Source: CAZHPY01 sp964534705 (lineage in GTDB: Bacteria; Omnitrophota; Gorgyraeia; 2-01-FULL-45-10). Taken from it: a DNA stretch of 11,557 nt. The stretch spans positions 1-11,557 of the forward strand of contig CAZHPY010000054.1 in the NCBI GenBank assembly GCA_964534705.1, written 5' to 3'. Below the pieces are notes generated by a model. It ran no database searches. It was not told the origin of the DNA and was given only the letters and a program-made list of their open reading frames with translations. Positions 7,594-11,557 of the stretch are shown here, one piece after another; position 1 is the first letter of the stretch; every line of letters begins with the position of its first letter. The position numbers and the translations under genes were made by a program.

Positions 7594-9360
7594 TTATTCT
7601 ACCTCTATGGCAAGATCAGGCACGATTTCCTTCAATTTCCTTTTCGCGAATCTCTCAACTTCTTTGCCCGTAGACAATGTAATGGCCTGCTGGGCTATTT
7701 CCCTGGCCTGGTCCATCGTGACAGACCTTATTATGCGCTTGATCTCCGGCACGGCAACCGGTGAAGTGCTGAATTCGTCCAGGCCAAGCCCTAAAAGTAT
7801 CAGGGTCATATATATGTCCCCTGCCATCTCTCCACACATACCGACCCATATGCCCGCCTTGTGCCCTGCCTCGATAATATTTTTTATAAGAAGCATAACG
7901 GCAGGATGCGCCGGCTCATAAAGATACGCTATCTTCTCATTGACCCTGTCAACGGCCAGTGAATATTGTATAAGGTCGTTAGTCCCTATCGAGAAAAAGT
8001 CCGATTCCCTGGCCAGTATATCGGCTGTTAGCGCGGCTGATGGGACCTCTATCATGGCGCCCACTTCCATATTATCATCAAATGACACGCCTTCTTTTCT
8101 GAGTTCTTTTTTTGATTCCTCTAACAGGGCATTGGCCTGTCTCAGCTCTTCAAGCCCGGAGATCATGGGATACATCATCTTTAATTTGCCGAATGATGAG
8201 GCCCTGAGAATGGCGCGCAGTTGTGTTTTGAATATATCCGGCCTGGCAAGACAAAAACGTATGGCCCTCCATCCCATGAACGGGTTCATCTCCTGCGGTA
8301 TATCGAGTTGGGAAAGAAATTTGTCGCCTCCAAGGTCAAGGGTCCTGAAAATAACGGTATAAGGCTTCATTTTTTTTGCCACCGCGGAATAAGCCTTAAA
8401 CTGTTCTTCTTCGCTAGGCAGGTCCTTACGGTTCATGTAGAAATATTCTGTCCTGTAAAGGCCTATGCCTTCGGCGCCATGCGCCAATACCGAGGATACC
8501 TCCTCAGGCAATTCTATATTGGACATTAATTCGATCTTCCTGCCATCCCTGGTTTCAGCCGGCAATTCCTTAGTCTCAAGCAGGTGCTTCTCAAAGGCGA
8601 CCATTTTTTTGCGGGTCGCCTCATAAAGCCTGAGCGTAGTAGGTACAGGGTTGATAATTACAAGGCCGTGGGTGCCGTCTACAATTATATTGTCACCGTT
8701 TTTTACCTCTTTAGTGATAGTTTCTAATCCCACTACCGCGGGTATTTCAAGGGACTTTGCCATGATCGCGGTATGCGATGTCCGGCTTCCTATATCCGTC
8801 GCAAACCCTATAACGTTCTTTTTATGCATCGTCGCCGTATCAGACGGTGAAAGGTCGTATGATATGATGATGGCTTTTTCCTTTAATGTGGCCAGCGCAT
8901 CCTCCCTGGCACCTATAAGATTTTTCAGTATCCTTTTACCGATATCATTGATATCGCTTATCCGCTCCCTCAGGTATTCATCATCCATCTCAGAAAATAC
9001 TTTTATATACTTTTTCAACACGTCCTGAAATACGTATTCGGCTGACAGTTTTTCTTTTTTGATCTTTGCTATCACCTCTTCAATAAGCATACTGTCTTCT
9101 ATTACCAGGAGATGTGCGCTGAATATCTGCCCGTGCTCGCTGCCAAGCTCTTCGGAAATGCGCTTTTTAATATCGATTATTTCCTGCTTGGTCTGGATAA
9201 GGGCATCCTTGAAATGCTTGATCTCTGTCTGGATCTGCTCTTCTCTTATAGACCTTCTGGGTATGACGTACTGCTCGCGGTCCAACAACAGCACTTTTCC
9301 TATGACAATACCAGGCGCGGCGGGAATACCTTTTAGGGTAAGCTCTTTCTCTTTTGTCAT
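7594..9360 (-). CDS. ptsI: PTS enzyme I (phosphoenolpyruvate-protein phosphotransferase)
   Basis: This 588-residue cytosolic enzyme takes phosphate from phosphoenolpyruvate onto a histidine and passes it to HPr, the first step of the phosphotransferase system. The N-terminal HPr-binding and swivelling part contains GSRTSHTAIMA (191-201) with active-site His196 (E. coli His189). The C-terminal PEP-binding barrel shows GIGLYRTE (298-305), TLDLGGDK (340-347), GAMIEVPSA (434-442), SIGTNDLIQY (457-466) and GMCGEMAGD (507-515) with catalytic Cys509. The usual NPALGYRAIR is NPFMGWRAIR (359-368) here. Length is close to E. coli's 575. It lacks the GAF domain of the nitrogen-type paralogue PtsP. Its ATG overlaps the HPr stop as ATGA (9360-9357), so the two are translationally coupled and made together. 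No sugar-specific IIB or IIC gene is in the window. Confidence 0.96.
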   Translation of the reverse strand: MTKEKELTLKGIPAAPGIVIGKVLLLDREQYVIPRRSIREEQIQTEIKHFKDALIQTKQEIIDIKKRISEELGSEHGQIFSAHLLVIEDSMLIEEVIAKIKKEKLSAEYVFQDVLKKYIKVFSEMDDEYLRERISDINDIGKRILKNLIGAREDALATLKEKAIIISYDLSPSDTATMHKKNVIGFATDIGSRTSHTAIMAKSLEIPAVVGLETITKEVKNGDNIIVDGTHGLVIINPVPTTLRLYEATRKKMVAFEKHLLETKELPAETRDGRKIELMSNIELPEEVSSVLAHGAEGIGLYRTEYFYMNRKDLPSEEEQFKAYSAVAKKMKPYTVIFRTLDLGGDKFLSQLDIPQEMNPFMGWRAIRFCLARPDIFKTQLRAILRASSFGKLKMMYPMISGLEELRQANALLEESKKELRKEGVSFDDNMEVGAMIEVPSAALTADILARESDFFSIGTNDLIQYSLAVDRVNEKIAYLYEPAHPAVMLLIKNIIEAGHKAGIWVGMCGEMAGDIYMTLILLGLGLDEFSTSPVAVPEIKRIIRSVTMDQAREIAQQAITLSTGKEVERFAKRKLKEIVPDLAIEVE

Positions 9361-9644
9361 TGTATGGCGTCCTCGATATCGCTTAAAAGCAACGCTTCTA
9401 GTTCAGTCATCGCATTCTCGGCGTCTTCGCCTTTCGTAATTATAGTGACCTTGGAGCCTTTACCGGCTTCGAGCATCATTATGCCCATGATCGATTTGCC
9501 GTTAACCTTGGTCTTGCCTTTTATTACCGTGACGTCGGAATCAAATTTATTCGCTATCTGGACAAATAATGCAGCCGGGCGGGCATGCAGCCCCTGCTTA
9601 TTCTTTATTATGACCGATCTTTCTACGACTATTACTTCCTTCAT
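9357..9644 (-). CDS. ptsH: HPr phosphocarrier protein
   Basis: This is a 95-residue HPr-family protein. GLHARPAA (18-25) carries the phosphohistidine, His20, that accepts phosphate from enzyme I. KSIMG (50-54) carries Ser51, exactly 31 residues after the histidine as in B. subtilis HPr (His15, Ser46). This is the site phosphorylated by HPr kinase in bacteria that have it, so both a transfer and a regulatory role are possible. No HPr kinase gene is in the window. The protein is slightly longer than usual (about 85-88), with extra residues at the N-terminus and an acidic C-terminus. The ATG at 9644 follows the YvcK stop with no gap. AAAGGTG nine bases upstream, inside yvcK, is a fair ribosome site. 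The gene ends in an ATGA overlap with ptsI. A yvcK-then-HPr order also occurs in B. subtilis, where the HPr-like partner is Crh, but Crh lacks the active histidine that is present here. Confidence 0.95.
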   Translation of the reverse strand: MKEVIVVERSVIIKNKQGLHARPAALFVQIANKFDSDVTVIKGKTKVNGKSIMGIMMLEAGKGSKVTIITKGEDAENAMTELEALLLSDIEDAIQ

Positions 9645-10889
9645 CTAGGCATGCACCTTTCTTAAACTACTTACAAGATCGACTATTATCTTTGCCAGTT
9701 TTTCGGAATCATGACGCACGTAATCCTTTACTTTTAATATATGGGCCTCGACTACCTTGCATTTCATCTTTTTCAAATTTTCCGTGTCAGCCATGACCTG
9801 GCGCGCGCCTTCCTCCTCATATCTGCCGATTATTGCGTCGTGTAGTTTAGCCGTATTAATAATGCAGTAGTCAACTATACCTGGAGCCGTATGTTCAATT
9901 ATGGCTTTAAGATGGTCACTGGCCTTATATCCGTCCGTTTCGCCTTTTTGTGTCATCACGTTGCAGACATATATTTTTATCGCTTTTGACGCTACCACCT
10001 CTTTATATAACTTTTCGATCAATAAATTGGGCATTATGCTTGTATAGAGGCTGCCCGGACCGAGGACTATAGCATCCGCCTTCTTTATCGCCTCTACCGC
10101 GTCCTGCGTAGGCTTACTTCCTTCGGGCCTCAAAAATATTTTTTTAATGGGCTTAAGGGACTTGGGTATATTGCTCTCTCCCACGCTCTCCGTCCCGTCA
10201 GGGTGCTGCGCTACTAAAGTAACCTTATTAAGCGTAGCGGGCACAACGCTCCCTCTTATTGCAAGGACCTTGCTGGATTCCTTTATAGCAGCGTCAAAAT
10301 CACCCGTGACCTTAGTCATGGCTGTAATAAAAAGATTCCCGAAATTATGGCCTTTTAATTCGGTATCCTGGTCAAACCTAAACTGAAAAAGTTTTCCCAT
10401 CAAAGGTTCTGCATCGGCAAGCGCAACAAGGCAACTCCTGATGTCCCCGGGAGGCAATACGTCCATATCCTGGCGCAACCTGCCGCTCGATCCTCCGTCA
10501 TCCGCTACTGTCACGACCGCCGTTATGTTACTTGTAAACTCTTTCAGTCCGTGCAACAGCATGGATAGGCCGGTCCCTCCTCCGATAACAACGATCTTCG
10601 GGCCCTTTTCCAGGATAAGCCTCTGATAAACCTTATCTACAAGATCGCCTTCCCTCTGTGGAAGCAGTATGGTAACAAAAGATTTTATGATCCTTTTTAT
10701 CCCCGTTACTATACCCAGTATGCCTATGATGATTATAGCGGCCGCGAAAGTCTTGCTCTTGGCGGTCTGTTCGGCTATGACCATGACAAACCCCATAGAG
10801 ACCATGATAACGCCGAAAACAGCCAAAAGGCTCCACCTTTTGACTCTCATTCCCGGATAAAGCCATTTAAAGGCTTTGAGTATCTTCAT
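9645..10889 (-). CDS. YvcK/CofD-like family protein with membrane anchor
   Basis: This 414-residue protein has a YvcK domain from about residue 97 to the end. Motifs are VIGGGTGLS (101-109), VADDGGSSGRLR (128-139), PPGDIR (146-151) and GHNFGN (180-185); they belong to the Rossmann-like CofD superfamily. YvcK proteins in Bacillus, Listeria and Mycobacterium bind UDP-GlcNAc-type sugars and are needed for gluconeogenic growth and normal wall synthesis. Unlike the roughly 320-residue Bacillus form, this one starts with two hydrophobic segments (about 20-40 and 48-68), so the domain is probably tethered to the inner face of the cytoplasmic membrane. The ATG at 10889 has a modest GGGCGGGAA ribosome site, 19 bases after the EIIA stop. 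The gene lies between EIIA and HPr, a position that suggests a regulatory link between PTS phosphorylation state and YvcK; this is inference. CofD (2-phospholactate transferase) activity is unlikely without coenzyme F420 genes nearby. Confidence 0.9.
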   Translation of the reverse strand: MKILKAFKWLYPGMRVKRWSLLAVFGVIMVSMGFVMVIAEQTAKSKTFAAAIIIIGILGIVTGIKRIIKSFVTILLPQREGDLVDKVYQRLILEKGPKIVVIGGGTGLSMLLHGLKEFTSNITAVVTVADDGGSSGRLRQDMDVLPPGDIRSCLVALADAEPLMGKLFQFRFDQDTELKGHNFGNLFITAMTKVTGDFDAAIKESSKVLAIRGSVVPATLNKVTLVAQHPDGTESVGESNIPKSLKPIKKIFLRPEGSKPTQDAVEAIKKADAIVLGPGSLYTSIMPNLLIEKLYKEVVASKAIKIYVCNVMTQKGETDGYKASDHLKAIIEHTAPGIVDYCIINTAKLHDAIIGRYEEEGARQVMADTENLKKMKCKVVEAHILKVKDYVRHDSEKLAKIIVDLVSSLRKVHA

Positions 10890-10908
10890 TTCCCGCCCGT
10901 TCTTTGTT

Positions 10909-11373
10909 TTAGTACTTTTTTGAATCTTCTTCCTGGATTATGCGCAAGATATCGTTCTCATCTTTCGCTTTCCGTAGAAGATCCCTGAAAAATTTATCTT
11001 TGAGCATCCTGGAGATCCTGGCAAGCGCTTTGAGATGAGGGCCTGCTGATTCCTCAGGCGCCAATAGAAGGAAAAAAATGTGGACCGGCTCTCCATCCAG
11101 CGAATCAAAATCGACACCATTCTTTGACAGGCCGAAAGCCGCTATGAGCTCTTTTACATTCTGGGATTTTGCGTGAGGGATGCCTACACCCTGTCCTATA
11201 CCGGTTGAACCCAGCGCCTCCCTGGACAATACCGCTTTTATAAGCTCTTCTTTATTCTTTATCTCAGCGGCGTTGGAAAGAAGCTCGACAAGTTCGTGTA
11301 TCACGCCTTCCTTGTCAGTCGCTTTCAAGTTCACTGATATGGCTTTTTTGTTCAAAAAGTCCATTATCTTCAT
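10909..11373 (-). CDS. PTS EIIA domain protein, PtsN/fructose type
   Basis: This 154-residue single-domain EIIA protein is of the mannitol/fructose/nitrogen class. The phosphate-accepting motif GIGQGVGIPHAKS (58-70) carries His67, and a second conserved histidine lies at 113 in GPHLKALARIS. HPr would donate phosphate to His67. Standing alone, without IIB/IIC domains or permease genes nearby, it resembles the regulatory PtsN (EIIA-Ntr), which controls potassium transport and other functions by direct protein contacts in proteobacteria. A sugar-transport role with distant partners cannot be excluded. I chose the ATG at 11373 because it has AGGAG nine bases upstream and the family N-terminus (MDFLNKKAIS) begins there. 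A longer frame reaching 11472 would add 33 unconserved residues and read through the tRNA-derived repeat. A small inverted repeat lies just before the ribosome site. The gene is first in the nine-gene minus-strand run. Confidence 0.92.
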   Translation of the reverse strand: MKIMDFLNKKAISVNLKATDKEGVIHELVELLSNAAEIKNKEELIKAVLSREALGSTGIGQGVGIPHAKSQNVKELIAAFGLSKNGVDFDSLDGEPVHIFFLLLAPEESAGPHLKALARISRMLKDKFFRDLLRKAKDENDILRIIQEEDSKKY

Positions 11374-11498
11374 CTGTATTAACTCCTTTATTTTGCGCCA
11401 AGCAAAATATATAAAAAATGGAGCGGCGGATGGGTTTTCTTGCCTCTTCTTACACAACAGCAAGGATCCCATCTACACGACTCAACACTTAAAAAATC
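11374..11498 (-). promoter_or_regulatory. Intergenic leader between tRNA-Gly and EIIA gene
   Basis: These 125 bases hold, in transcription order, a T-tract after the tRNA, a 50-base foldable spacer, a second copy of the tRNA 3' end with its own T-tract, a 6-bp inverted repeat TTTTGC/GCAAAA (11391-11396 with 11402-11407, five-base loop), and the AGGAG ribosome site (11383-11387). I find no convincing promoter. TATATT at 11411-11406 on the minus strand could be a -10 box but has no -35 partner. The operon may be transcribed from this weak site or by read-through from the tRNA gene. Confidence 0.45.
11412..11437 (-). repeat. Displaced copy of tRNA-Gly 3' end plus T-tract
   Basis: Bases 11412-11437 repeat 11490-11517 except for a two-base gap next to the CCA. 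The repeat includes CCA, the discriminator base, all seven acceptor-stem bases, the 3' T-stem strand and three T-loop bases (19 tRNA bases in all), then the run of six T on the minus strand. The copies start 78-80 bases apart. The rest of a tRNA is absent, so this copy is not functional. It may be an attachment-site half left by a lost integrated element, or the remnant of a tandem tRNA duplication. Confidence 0.8.
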
Positions 11499-11517
11499 TG
11501 GAGCGGCGGATGGGTTT
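11490..11517 (-). repeat. tRNA-Gly 3' end, in-gene copy of the direct repeat
   Basis: This is the copy of the repeat that forms the real 3' end of the tRNA gene and its downstream T-tract. Compared with the displaced copy it has two extra bases between CCA and the T-tract. Confidence 0.8.
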
Positions 11518-11557
11518 CGAACCCACGACATCCAGCTTGGCAAGCTGGCATTCTACC
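11499..11557 (-). tRNA. tRNA-Gly(GCC), 5' end cut by window edge
   Basis: On the minus strand the sequence runs from the D-loop (GGTAGAA) to an encoded CCA. The anticodon stem GCCAG-type helix (11544-11548 with 11532-11536) encloses the loop TTGCCAA, giving anticodon GCC (11541-11539), which reads glycine GGC/GGT. The T-stem GTGGG/CCCAT with the loop TTCGAAA follows, then acceptor strand CCGCCGC, discriminator T and CCA (11501-11499). The 5' acceptor strand and first half of the D-arm lie beyond the window, so acceptor pairing cannot be checked. Its 3' end is duplicated 80 bases downstream. Confidence 0.95.

Noticed and set aside
11374..11472. N-terminal extension of the EIIA protein by 33 residues
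   Set aside because: It reads through the tRNA-derived repeat, is unlike the family, and a good AGGAG site sits nine bases before the internal ATG at 11373.
11374..11498. Strong promoter for the nine-gene operon
   Set aside because: TTGAGT and TATATT-like boxes exist, but no pair has acceptable spacing; only a weak -10-like site remains.
11435..11498. Complete second tRNA gene
   Set aside because: Only the last 19 tRNA bases are repeated; I can find no anticodon arm, D-arm or 5' acceptor strand in the spacer.
1..11557. CRISPR array, intact insertion sequence, prophage or defence genes
   Set aside because: No repeated spacer pattern, transposase, integrase or nuclease motifs were seen; apart from the tRNA-end repeat, the window is conserved metabolism and regulation.

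Overview
The window is a gene-dense stretch of bacterial chromosome: eleven protein genes, one partial tRNA gene, and no gap longer than about 150 bases. It looks like a Gram-negative-type (diderm) bacterium, because it carries an LptF/LptG lipopolysaccharide-export permease. GC content is moderate. Isoleucine codon ATA and arginine codon AGG are used freely, even in housekeeping genes. That codon habit, an archaeal/Thermotoga-type short S-adenosylhomocysteinase, a fused phosphoglucose/phosphomannose isomerase and a membrane-anchored YvcK suggest an uncultured lineage of the Omnitrophota/PVC kind. This placement is an inference; no marker gene in the window settles it.

Layout. Bases 1-151 are a G-rich leader ending in a near-consensus sigma-70 promoter (115-143). 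It drives a plus-strand pair: a ComF-family phosphoribosyltransferase (152-817) and an LptF/LptG permease (821-1909). The -10 box lies so close to the comF ATG that the transcript should be leaderless. This pair converges, with only 5 bases between stop codons, on a long minus-strand gene run.

The minus-strand run, in transcription order from the right end, is: partial tRNA-Gly(GCC) (11499-11557); PTS EIIA of the PtsN/fructose type (10909-11373); YvcK (9645-10889); HPr (9357-9644); enzyme I (7594-9360); bifunctional phosphoglucose/phosphomannose isomerase (6521-7588); sugar nucleotidyltransferase (5740-6507); MetK (4581-5753); S-adenosylhomocysteinase (3294-4550); and a class II aldolase (1915-3243). 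Spacings are 19, 0, -4, 5, 13, -14, 30 and 50 bases, so the nine protein genes are probably one operon.

The genes fit together as a phosphotransfer relay (enzyme I, HPr with both its phosphorylatable His and its regulatory Ser, and EIIA) without any sugar permease in view, next to YvcK, which controls central carbon and wall-precursor metabolism in other bacteria. Downstream come enzymes for hexose-phosphate interconversion, nucleotide-sugar formation and triose/hexose cleavage, and two enzymes of the activated-methyl cycle. A regulatory rather than transport PTS is the simplest reading.

The most unusual sequence signal is between tRNA-Gly and the EIIA gene. The last 19 bases of the tRNA, with the following T-tract, occur a second time 80 bases downstream. 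This could be a displaced attachment-site half, or the remains of a tandem tRNA copy. I see no CRISPR array, intact insertion sequence, recognisable riboswitch or new defence system.
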